Positions 26,044 to 33,455 of a DNA stretch of 64,000 nucleotides are shown in pieces. The stretch comes from Cytophagales bacterium (GTDB lineage Bacteria > Bacteroidota > Bacteroidia > Cytophagales > Thermoflexibacteraceae), in the NCBI GenBank assembly GCA_013299115.1, contig JAAFKA010000002.1, positions 62,001-126,000 on the forward strand, in the 5' to 3' direction. Position numbers and translations under genes: made by a program. Below the pieces are notes generated by a model, which saw only the letters and a list, made by a program, of their open reading frames with translations, was not told the origin of the DNA and made no database searches. Position 1 is the stretch's first letter, and the number at the start of each line of letters is the position of its first letter.

Positions 26044-26616
26044 ATGACACATTTAGCAGGTTGGTCTTTACACGATTATTACAAGAATATTAATAGAGCT
26101 AATACGTTGGTTTTTTATAAGGGGACTTTTGACGAAAAAATAATTGCCGAAATTAGCCAAAAAATCAAAAGACTACTCCATAATAATCCGTATTTAAGCA
26201 AAAAAGTCTTCTCTGTCTTTATAGAGTTGGCTCAAAATATCTCGTTTTATTCGGCAGAAAGAAATGTGATTAACAGAAAGGAAAGTTCAGGCGTGGGACT
26301 TATCATGTTGGAGGATTTTCCTCAACACTACACCCTCACAACGGCAAACCTCGTATCTACGAGGGATACTTTGCGGTTGGCTGCTAAATGCGAAACTATC
26401 AACTCTTTATCTCGTGAAGATTTGCGGGCTTTTAAACGCAGACTCCGCAACCAGCCTTCCTCACACAGAGATAGTGGAAATATAGGGCTGATACAGGTGG
26501 CATTATTAGGCACAGGGGAACTAAGAATAGACCTTACTAATATCAACGAAAACTTATCTTTCTTTACTTTAGCCCTCGACATCTCGAAGGAAGTACAGGA
26601 AGACGAAAATAATTAA
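26044..26616 (+). CDS. SiaB-family protein kinase (DUF6272)
   Basis: The 190-residue protein is an HATPase-like fold: IFIELAQN-type motif (SVFIELAQNISFYSAER, about residues 57-73) holds the Asn of the ATP-binding N-box, and the segment SSGVGLIML resembles the G box. In Pseudomonas SiaB phosphorylates the DUF1987 protein SiaC. The DUF1987 gene follows here after 52 bases, supporting the assignment. I chose ATG 26044 (MTHLAGWSLHDYY); the frame is open to 25861 but that part overlaps hairpin and low-complexity sequence. The SiaA phosphatase and SiaD cyclase are not adjacent, though four SpoIIE phosphatases lie in the window. Confidence 0.8.
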   Translation: MTHLAGWSLHDYYKNINRANTLVFYKGTFDEKIIAEISQKIKRLLHNNPYLSKKVFSVFIELAQNISFYSAERNVINRKESSGVGLIMLEDFPQHYTLTTANLVSTRDTLRLAAKCETINSLSREDLRAFKRRLRNQPSSHRDSGNIGLIQVALLGTGELRIDLTNINENLSFFTLALDISKEVQEDENN

Positions 26617-26668
26617 ACCGAATTGCTACAAAACTTCACCTTGAATCCGACCAAACCAGCTAAAACAC

Positions 26669-27052
26669 ATGGAAAATTTAGTCATTACAGGCAATAGCAA
26701 TATTTATCTTATTCCGCAAGTCAATTTTGATGCCTCCACAGGCGTATGCGAAATTGTAGGCGAATCTTATTTGGAAGAAACCAAAGACTTTTATGCAAAA
26801 TTGGTGAAATGGTTGCAAGATTATATGTTTCAAGTCAAAGGAGATATTACCCTCTCGGTCAAATTGACCTACTTTAACACCAGCACCTCGCGTTGTTTGC
26901 TCGATATTTTTCGTATGCTCAAAAGCTACCAACTCCAAAAACACAATGTAACAGTGAATTGGTATGTGCGAAAAGAGGAGGATTTTACAGTGGAGGAAGT
27001 AGAGGATTTTATTGCTAATTCGGGGCTAATGATTAATCAGGTGTTGTATTAA
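26669..27052 (+). CDS. SiaC-like phosphoprotein (DUF1987)
   Basis: The 127-residue protein has the DUF1987 layout: FDASTGVCEIVGESYLEET, then FYAKLVKWLQDYM, and the core KLTYFNTSTSRCLLDIFRML. In SiaC the phosphorylated Thr lies in the equivalent NTSTS stretch, here at about residues 71-75. The unphosphorylated form in Pseudomonas binds and activates the diguanylate cyclase SiaD. No GGDEF gene is visible here, so the partner must be elsewhere or different. It is cotranscribed with the SiaB-like kinase and ends before a strong terminator at 27102-27140. Confidence 0.9.
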   Translation: MENLVITGNSNIYLIPQVNFDASTGVCEIVGESYLEETKDFYAKLVKWLQDYMFQVKGDITLSVKLTYFNTSTSRCLLDIFRMLKSYQLQKHNVTVNWYVRKEEDFTVEEVEDFIANSGLMINQVLY

Positions 27053-27101
27053 ACTTTAGAACAGACTTTAGTCCGTTTTGTAAGGTTTGTTTGCGGGGTG
27101 C

Positions 27102-27140
27102 AAAAACCTCACAAGGTTTCTAAAACCTTGTGAGGTTTTT
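27102..27140. terminator. Intrinsic terminator after the SiaB/SiaC pair
   Basis: An 18-base perfect stem, AAAAACCTCACAAGGTTT / AAACCTTGTGAGGTTTTT, with a three-base loop, ends in GTTTTTG. Its right arm overlaps the -33 element of the next promoter. Confidence 0.85.
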
Positions 27141-27169
27141 GTTTTTGATTAGAATAAAATTTATTTTTG
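27138..27169 (+). promoter_or_regulatory. Consensus promoter of the HsdS-histidine kinase gene, possibly leaderless
   Basis: TTTG (27138-27141), 20 bases, then TATTTTTG (27162-27169): a full match to the Bacteroidota consensus. The -7 box is centred seven bases before the start point, so transcription would begin at or beside the ATG at 27173. Confidence 0.65.
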
Positions 27170-27172
27170 GGA

Positions 27173-28477
27173 ATGGAAAAGACAATAAAAGAAATTCTTA
27201 AACATTCTATTAGGGGCAAAGCATACGCCAAAGATTTGGTTTACAGTAAATTGCCTGATGCCATTCCTTATGTGGGTGTGAGTGATTTATCGAAAAGAAC
27301 AGAAAATTTTAACTTAGATATTTCCAAAATAGACCGAAAAATAGCACCAGAGAAGGCACAAAAACTTGTCGACTTTTCGGCTATTTTAGTAAGTTTAATT
27401 GGTACAAATTTAAAACCCACTTATTTTAAATACGAAGGGCAGCCTATCATTACAAGTTCTGATATTATAGCCCTGCAATTTGAAGAACACATCAGCCCAG
27501 AGTTTATTATCATTCAGTTATATTCGAGGTATGTTGAAATCCAAACCCAAATGTTGGTAAGTGAAACCACCATACCTCGTATTCATACAGATGATTTTTT
27601 TAATATCAAACTTATTATTCCTTCGCTTGAAGAACAACAACGCCAAGTTGTAAAATTTTTGTTAGCTGAAAAAGAAAAAGCAAATATAGAAATTACAGAA
27701 GCTAAAGAGGAAATTAAAATTACAGAATATGAACTCATAGCAAGCGTGGCACATAGCTTTAAAAACAAGCTAAGCCCTATTGTGATGGAATATGCTATTC
27801 TGCTCGACCTTTTGCATGAAATAGCACAACAAAAAAAGCCCTTGAATTTTGAGGATTTGGTAAGACCTATTTTGGAGGGAGATACCCAAGATGACATAGA
27901 AACAATAGGTACATTGGCAAATAGAATAGACAGAAGTTTAAAAACATTGCCCAAAGTTTTTAATGATTTTAGAATATTGCAAAAAGAAATATTACAAAAA
28001 GAAATAGTTAATTTGAGCCAATACTTGAAAGCAGCAACCAAAAATTATGCTTCAAATTTGTACAAAATACAAATCATACCATCACCAAAAAAATTGCTTG
28101 TGAGTATAGACAAGGAGGCTTTTCAGAGTGTATTAGAAAATTTGATAGACAATGCTGTTACGCATGGATTTAAAGACAAAGCCTTACATTATGTGATTTG
28201 TTTTGATATTTCAGCACCAATTCATGTAACACCAGATGGCGAAAAATTTGCTAAAATGATTTATAAAGACAATGGTGTTGGTTTCATTGCAAACTATGGT
28301 TTGGACGACTATAAAACTTTTGGTAATAAATCTGTCTATTCCAAAGGTTCAGGCATTGGTGGTTTCATTGTCAATAAAATGATTGAACTGCACAAAGGCA
28401 GTGTACGTTTTTTAGCTATTTCGGAAGAAAATTCTTTTAGGACACAAATAGAAATTTTATTACCTTTGGAAGATTAA
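27173..28477 (+). CDS. Fusion of a type I restriction specificity (HsdS) domain to a histidine kinase
   Basis: The N-terminal 165 residues form one HsdS target-recognition half: IPYVGVSDLSK, AILVSLIGTNLKPTYF, ITSSDIIALQF, then the typical end TTIPRIHTDDFFNIKLIIPS followed by LEEQQRQV and a coiled coil. The C-terminal part is a histidine kinase: H-box ASVAHSFKNKLSPI (His194), N-box ENLIDNAVTHGF (about 327), DNGVGF (about 366) and GSGIGGFIVNKM (about 392). No membrane helix is present, so it is cytoplasmic. The response regulator gene follows after 10 bases. No HsdM or HsdR gene is nearby. A DNA- or protein-sensing kinase built on a restriction domain is inferred; its role is unknown. Confidence 0.85.
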   Translation: MEKTIKEILKHSIRGKAYAKDLVYSKLPDAIPYVGVSDLSKRTENFNLDISKIDRKIAPEKAQKLVDFSAILVSLIGTNLKPTYFKYEGQPIITSSDIIALQFEEHISPEFIIIQLYSRYVEIQTQMLVSETTIPRIHTDDFFNIKLIIPSLEEQQRQVVKFLLAEKEKANIEITEAKEEIKITEYELIASVAHSFKNKLSPIVMEYAILLDLLHEIAQQKKPLNFEDLVRPILEGDTQDDIETIGTLANRIDRSLKTLPKVFNDFRILQKEILQKEIVNLSQYLKAATKNYASNLYKIQIIPSPKKLLVSIDKEAFQSVLENLIDNAVTHGFKDKALHYVICFDISAPIHVTPDGEKFAKMIYKDNGVGFIANYGLDDYKTFGNKSVYSKGSGIGGFIVNKMIELHKGSVRFLAISEENSFRTQIEILLPLED

Positions 28478-28487
28478 CTTATTCTTT

Positions 28488-29438
28488 ATGCAAACTATTC
28501 ATATTCTCCAAGTTGAGGACAATGTAGCACACCGCAAGCAATTTAGAACTTTGGCTTGGCGTTTGGGCAACAAACAAAATTTAGAAGTTATTGTTACATC
28601 TTTTGACAATCTCAAAGAAGGCTATGCCGAATTAGAAAAAAATATAAGCAAATATAAAGCATTAGTTTTAGATGCAAAATGTATTATTGACAAAGGCGAA
28701 AATGAAAGTTTTGAGTTTTTGCCCAAAGCACTTAGAGAATTGACCGAAATTAATCGCAAAACAGGTCAAATTCACTTGCCTTTTGCCATTAATACAGGCT
28801 ATTATGGCTACAACGAAGTAAAAATTTTTATGAGAGAAATAGCCGAACAAGGCGGACAACTATTTGATAAGTCTGACGAAGAAAATATGCTTGCTTTTTT
28901 GTTTGCAGAAATAGCTAAGTTAGAAAACACAAAAATAGAGAAACAATACGCCAATGTTTTCGAACTATTTGAGTTAGGTTTTATGCCTCCAAATCCAACA
29001 GATTGCAGACAAAAACTATTGAAAATCCTCAAAAATATAGATAATCCTGCGGAAAACATAGCTATTTTGCAAGACGCAAGGGTAATACAAGATGAAATTT
29101 ATAAAATTTTACAGCAATCTAAAATTAACGGATTATCGAGGAGTTTTAGCTTTATGGAGAAAAATAAATTTTTATCAGGTAACGAGGATTTTGTAGATAG
29201 TAATGACAAAAGAAAAGGTAAACAGCCAACTACAACAGTTTACCAAACGCCAGCACTTTCCTATTTGGCTTCGAATGTTAATCAAATTTGCAGTGCTTTT
29301 GGCAATCACTCCACTACAAGACCAGAAAATGTAGAAGTAAAATATTGGGAAGTGCCAAGCAACTATGCTGTAAAAAGTGTGGTTTTTGCCCTATTGGAAC
29401 AACTCCTTTGGTTTAAAGAATTGATGAAAACTAACTAA
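28488..29438 (+). CDS. Response regulator-like protein, partner of the HsdS-histidine kinase
   Basis: The first 135 residues look like a receiver domain: acidic pair Glu10-Asp11 (ILQVEDN), likely phosphoacceptor Asp62 (LVLDAKC), and a Lys-containing QLFDKSDEE loop near the end that would correspond to the conserved Lys. The remaining 180 residues are mostly helical and match no DNA-binding or enzyme domain I recognise, so the output is unknown. A 20-residue stretch around NKFLSGNEDFVDSNDKRKGK is probably a disordered linker. It is read in the same transcript as the fusion kinase and ends at a hairpin. Confidence 0.7.
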   Translation: MQTIHILQVEDNVAHRKQFRTLAWRLGNKQNLEVIVTSFDNLKEGYAELEKNISKYKALVLDAKCIIDKGENESFEFLPKALRELTEINRKTGQIHLPFAINTGYYGYNEVKIFMREIAEQGGQLFDKSDEENMLAFLFAEIAKLENTKIEKQYANVFELFELGFMPPNPTDCRQKLLKILKNIDNPAENIAILQDARVIQDEIYKILQQSKINGLSRSFSFMEKNKFLSGNEDFVDSNDKRKGKQPTTTVYQTPALSYLASNVNQICSAFGNHSTTRPENVEVKYWEVPSNYAVKSVVFALLEQLLWFKELMKTN

Positions 29439-29455
29439 AAAACATAGGTATTGTA

Positions 29456-29474
29456 GTGTGGGCTTTGCCCACAC
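29456..29474. terminator. Hairpin after the response regulator gene
   Basis: GTGTGGGC / GCCCACAC with a TTT loop lies 18 bases past the stop. It has no long T run. It separates the kinase pair from the TPR-CHAT gene. Confidence 0.6.
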
Positions 29475-29514
29475 ATTGTAATTTACGTTAAGAACTAACA
29501 ACTATTTTACCTTC

Positions 29515-32235
29515 TTGCCAAAACATTTATTCATTTATTGGGGGTGTTTTGCTTGGTGGCTACTCACCTTTCCCACCGCAACTTTTGCACAAGATTGGAA
29601 GTATTGCAACAAGCAAGCTGAAAAAAATTATGCAGCAGGCAAACTGCAACAGGCTATTTTTTGGGCTGAAAAAGCCACCAATGAAATAGAAAACAAATTT
29701 GGTTTGCAAAATCCCGATTATTCTTTTGTCCTCGATAATCTGGCGAAACTCTACGTAGAAACTGGGCAATACGAAAGAGCCGAACAACTTTACACCGAAA
29801 TCAGAAACACAAGGCTAGCGGTTTTGGGTAGCAACCACTTGGATTATGCCACCGCCTTAGACAACTTAGCCTTAGTCTATCAACTCATGGGTGCTTATCA
29901 CAAAGCTGCACCTATCTTGCTCATTTCCAAACAGATAAGAGAACAAAATGCAAGCACCTTGCACCCCGACTATGCTCACACCTTAGACAATTTGGCTTTT
30001 CTCTACGAACAATTAGGCTTGTACGAAAAAGCAGAAAATTTTTATTGGCAGGCAAAGGAAATCAAGGCAAAAGTTTTGGGCAAAAAAAGTACCGACTATG
30101 CCAATACGCTGTATAGTTTTGCTGAATTGTACGCCTTGCAAGCCCAATATGACAAAGCCGAAGCCTTGTATGACGAGTGTTTGAAAATTACGCAAAAAAT
30201 AGAGGGCAAGCAAAGTATGGGTTATGCCACCGCCTTAGACGGATTGGCAGCTTTGTATGTAAAGCAAAAAAAATATGCAGAGGCAAAGCCCTTGTTGGCA
30301 GCAAGTATGCAAATTACCGAGCAGCTTTACGGCACAGCACACCCCGATTATGCCCTGAATATCAACACCTTAGCCTACATAAACAGCAAGGAAAAAGACT
30401 ACGAACAAGCCGAAAAATTGTATAGGCAAAGTTTGGCAATTTTAGAAAAAGCTTTGGGCAAACACCACATTTATTACACCAATACCTTGTTTAGTTTGGC
30501 GGTTTTTCAGGAGGAGCAGGGCAACTGGGCAGCAGCCGAAAGTTATTACCGATTGGTATTAGACAAAAAACAAGAGGAAATTACCAAATTGTTTCCTGTA
30601 TTGAGTGAGGCAGAAAAATTGAGTTTCTACAAAAATATCAAACAGTTTTTCAATACTTTTCATAGTTTTGCTCTGAAATATAGCAAAGAAAAACCAACTA
30701 TTTTGTGCAAAGTATTTGAAAATCAATTACTTATCAAAGGTTTGTTGTTCGACAATTCGCAACGCCAACGCCATGCCATTTTGCAAAGCAAAGATAGTAC
30801 ACTCACCAATTTGTATTTTAGGTTGAAAGAGCAAAAAGAAAAATTGGCAGCTATTTTTTATACAGATACCAAAACTTTTAGGGCTACGGAGCAGCAAAAA
30901 CTTATTCAAACCAAAGAAACAGTAGAGCAGGAAGTAGAAACGACAGAAAAATTATTGGCAGGAGAGTTGCAAAAAAAAGGATTGCAAAGTATTGATAACC
31001 AGAATTTTATAGATTGGAAAAGTTACCAATCACAGTTGCAAGTCAATGAAGTGTTGGTCGAATTGGTAAGAGTACCGAATGAGCAAAATCCTGAAAGTCT
31101 TGCTTACCTTGCCCTCATCATGACGCCTGAAACCAAAGAAGCCCCGATTGCCTTGCTTTTGTCTAACGGCAACACCCTCGAAGGCAGTGCGTTGAAATTT
31201 TACCAATATTCTCTGCTCGACCAACGGACAGACCACGAGTCTTATCAGCATTATTGGTTGCCTATCCGCAAAGTGATTGAGGTGTTTACCCAAAACCAAC
31301 GCCAGCCCAAAGTTTATATTTGTCCTGATGGGGTCTATCACCAAATCAATTTGCATAGTTTGTTGAATGTAGAAACAGGCAATTATTTGATAGATGAACA
31401 GCCCTTGACTTTGCTCACCAACAGCAAAGATTTATTGCAACAGGCTGATAAACAGGCAAATAAATTGACAAATAACTTGACAAATAATTTGGCTATGACC
31501 ATAGACAATGCCCTTTTGTTGGGTTGCCCTGCTTATGATTTGCCCGCAGTTGTTACAGAATTGCAAGCCATAGATACGTTGCTACGGAGCAACAAAAAAA
31601 TTTCTACTGTCTTATTGAATGAAAAAGCAACCAAACAAGTGTTGAAAAATTTGCAACCAACTTCCTTGCTACACATAGCCACGCATGGTTTTTTTGGCAA
31701 ATTGCCTACTTTTGGCGGGGAGTCGTTGGCGGCTACCACCACCGAAGTTGCCAATAGCACTCACCCTTTGCTGCATTGTGGCTTGATTTTGGGCAAACCC
31801 AACCCCAATGAAACAGTAAACGAAAATACAGAGAAAAATAAGGACAAAAACGAAGAAAAAAACGGAAACGAAACTGCAAAAGCCAATGAAACAGCCGACC
31901 AGATACTCACTGCTTACGAAGCTATGAATTTGCCTTTGACCCAAACGCAGTTGGTCGTGTTGTCGGCTTGCGAAACAGGCAGAGGCGAAATTCACGAGGG
32001 CGAAGGAATTTATGGTTTGCAACGTGCTTTTTTGGTGGCAGGTACGCATACATTGCTCATGAGCCTATGGAAAGTAAACGACAGAGCCACCCAATTGTTG
32101 ATGACTCATTTTTACGAAAATTTGCTTACTCACCAACTTTCGCCTGCCCTTGCTTTGCAAGATGCCCAGAAAAAATTGCGTGAAAAATATGCTCACCCTT
32201 ATTTTTGGGCTGCGTTTGTGGTGGTGAATAGGTAA
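29515..32235 (+). CDS. TPR-CHAT protease (caspase-like)
   Basis: The 906-residue protein has a signal peptide ending TATFAQ, about eight tetratricopeptide repeats (about 30-350; the repeated unit is ...YA.TLDNLA.LY...G.Y.KAE.LY), a helical region and a CHAT peptidase domain (about 600-905). The catalytic His is in LLHIATHGFF (about 724) and the Cys in LVVLSACETGRGE (about 819). A low-complexity Asn/Glu/Lys insert (about 765-795) lies between them. The start is a TTG at 29515: there is no ATG or GTG between it and the upstream in-frame stop at 29479-29481. A secreted CHAT protease of unknown target is inferred. Confidence 0.88.
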   Translation: MPKHLFIYWGCFAWWLLTFPTATFAQDWKYCNKQAEKNYAAGKLQQAIFWAEKATNEIENKFGLQNPDYSFVLDNLAKLYVETGQYERAEQLYTEIRNTRLAVLGSNHLDYATALDNLALVYQLMGAYHKAAPILLISKQIREQNASTLHPDYAHTLDNLAFLYEQLGLYEKAENFYWQAKEIKAKVLGKKSTDYANTLYSFAELYALQAQYDKAEALYDECLKITQKIEGKQSMGYATALDGLAALYVKQKKYAEAKPLLAASMQITEQLYGTAHPDYALNINTLAYINSKEKDYEQAEKLYRQSLAILEKALGKHHIYYTNTLFSLAVFQEEQGNWAAAESYYRLVLDKKQEEITKLFPVLSEAEKLSFYKNIKQFFNTFHSFALKYSKEKPTILCKVFENQLLIKGLLFDNSQRQRHAILQSKDSTLTNLYFRLKEQKEKLAAIFYTDTKTFRATEQQKLIQTKETVEQEVETTEKLLAGELQKKGLQSIDNQNFIDWKSYQSQLQVNEVLVELVRVPNEQNPESLAYLALIMTPETKEAPIALLLSNGNTLEGSALKFYQYSLLDQRTDHESYQHYWLPIRKVIEVFTQNQRQPKVYICPDGVYHQINLHSLLNVETGNYLIDEQPLTLLTNSKDLLQQADKQANKLTNNLTNNLAMTIDNALLLGCPAYDLPAVVTELQAIDTLLRSNKKISTVLLNEKATKQVLKNLQPTSLLHIATHGFFGKLPTFGGESLAATTTEVANSTHPLLHCGLILGKPNPNETVNENTEKNKDKNEEKNGNETAKANETADQILTAYEAMNLPLTQTQLVVLSACETGRGEIHEGEGIYGLQRAFLVAGTHTLLMSLWKVNDRATQLLMTHFYENLLTHQLSPALALQDAQKKLREKYAHPYFWAAFVVVNR

Positions 32236-32289
32236 AATTATTTTATTGTGGAACTGAAAAATAACAAAATAAGTGGTAAGATAACGAAT

Positions 32290-32321
32290 TTTGTTGGGTT
32301 GTAAAAAAGTGAGTAATTTTG
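32290..32321 (+). promoter_or_regulatory. Consensus promoter of the gene at 32376
   Basis: TTTG (32290-32293), 20 bases, then TAATTTTG (32314-32321), a full match to the Bacteroidota consensus. The start point would be about 32325, giving a leader of about 50 bases. Confidence 0.65.
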
Positions 32322-32375
32322 TTTGTAAATAAGCTATGAAATTAATAACTTAGCACGAAATATTTATATCTTGTT

Positions 32376-33104
32376 ATGTATAAATTTGGAATAGCAATAG
32401 ATAATAGTGATAAACTATATAGCCCTGATAATGGTTTACCCTTTCAGGACTTTGCTATGCTATTAACTAAAATGCAAAAAGCACTTGGTACTGACAACCC
32501 AGCTTTGTGTGTTTCTGCTATTACACATGGTTCTTATAAAATTGAATTCAGTAGTAATCAACAATCAGATAGTGATAAATTTGAGGAAATACACAAAAGG
32601 GTAGCTACTGAAGAATGTGAGTTGTTACCAGATAATGAGAGAGAATATGCAACTTTTATAGACAAATTGATTACCAAAAGACAAGTTTTTTTTAAGCCTT
32701 ATACAGAAAAATGGCAAGGTAGTATTACCGAAATAAGTAAAGTAAAAGAAAAGGATTTTTATTATTTACAAGACCAAATACAGGGTGTTATACGAGAAAT
32801 CAGTGCAGCAGAGGAAAACAAGAAAGGACATATTAAATTAAAAAATTTCTCCTATCGAATTTTTATTACAGAGTTGCAAGATGAAGTATTGAAAAAATTT
32901 TACAAAAGTAGCCCTTTGCTCTTTACGTTACGTCAGCGAATACATATACACAAAGACAGCATTATAGATGCTACACTATTGTCATTTGTAGATACGGAAA
33001 AGGGGCTATTTACTGATAAAATAGACAGACTTATAGAAAACGAAGGAGATTTATTTCCTATGGTGCTTAATGGGCAGCAGGCTAAAATACAATTCTTTCC
33101 ATAA
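32376..33104 (+). CDS. Hypothetical protein overlapping a broken PIN gene
   Basis: The 242-residue protein is not recognised. It is rich in Lys, Glu and Ile, has no signal peptide or membrane helix, and contains a central segment (about 105-165) of alternating charged residues. Its DNA is more AT-rich than that of its neighbours, which hints at transfer. It overlaps by 35 bases the start of a PIN-domain reading frame (33070-33414). Overlap of this kind is typical of translationally coupled pairs such as toxin-antitoxin genes, so it may be the partner of that PIN protein; this is inference. Confidence 0.6.
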   Translation: MYKFGIAIDNSDKLYSPDNGLPFQDFAMLLTKMQKALGTDNPALCVSAITHGSYKIEFSSNQQSDSDKFEEIHKRVATEECELLPDNEREYATFIDKLITKRQVFFKPYTEKWQGSITEISKVKEKDFYYLQDQIQGVIREISAAEENKKGHIKLKNFSYRIFITELQDEVLKKFYKSSPLLFTLRQRIHIHKDSIIDATLLSFVDTEKGLFTDKIDRLIENEGDLFPMVLNGQQAKIQFFP

Positions 33105-33414
33105 GGATATTGCATTACACCATAATAGTTTATTCAAAACTCTTGACACCAAAGATATAGCACGTAGTAAAACATTATTTCCTAATGACCATAAGTTAGG
33201 TAGAGAATAGATAAGTAAAGATATGCTATTGATAGCTACTGCAAGTTATCTACAAACAGATTTAATATTAACAGCCGATAAACACGATTTTAAGCCTTTA
33301 GCTGATAAAATGGGAGTCTTTTGTCAAGCTGTTTATAGAGAAAATTTTAAAATAATAGAAGAACTTTCATTATTTGATGAAAATAACAAACAAAAGAAAA
33401 TAGAACTTATTTGA
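33070..33414 (+). pseudogene. PIN-domain gene interrupted by an in-frame TAG
   Basis: From ATG 33070 the frame encodes MGSRLKYNSFHKDIALHHN and continues to LGRE, then TAG at 33208-33210, then without a frame change ISKDMLLIATASYLQTDLIL and TADKHDFKPLADKM to a TGA at 33412-33414. The last part is the C-terminal half of a PIN ribonuclease domain (acidic ADKHDF motif). The total of 113 sense codons is near the usual PIN length, and the single stop codon is the only defect. A shorter product could begin at ATG 33223 but would lack the first catalytic Asp. The N-terminal part does not show a clear LLDTN motif, so the family call rests on the C-terminal half. Confidence 0.6.
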
Positions 33415-33455
33415 TATTTTTATTGCCAAAAAACACCAAAAACTTATTAAAAACT

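Noticed and set aside
27173-28477. Ordinary HsdS subunit of a type I restriction system
   Set aside because: Only one target-recognition half is present, followed by a histidine kinase; no HsdM or HsdR gene is nearby.
29515-32235. TPR-CHAT as part of a type III-E CRISPR system
   Set aside because: No gRAMP/Cas7-11 gene or CRISPR array is present, and this protein has a signal peptide.
33223-33414. Independent 63-residue PIN protein
   Set aside because: It lacks the N-terminal half of the fold; the in-frame upstream codons suggest a longer gene broken by TAG.
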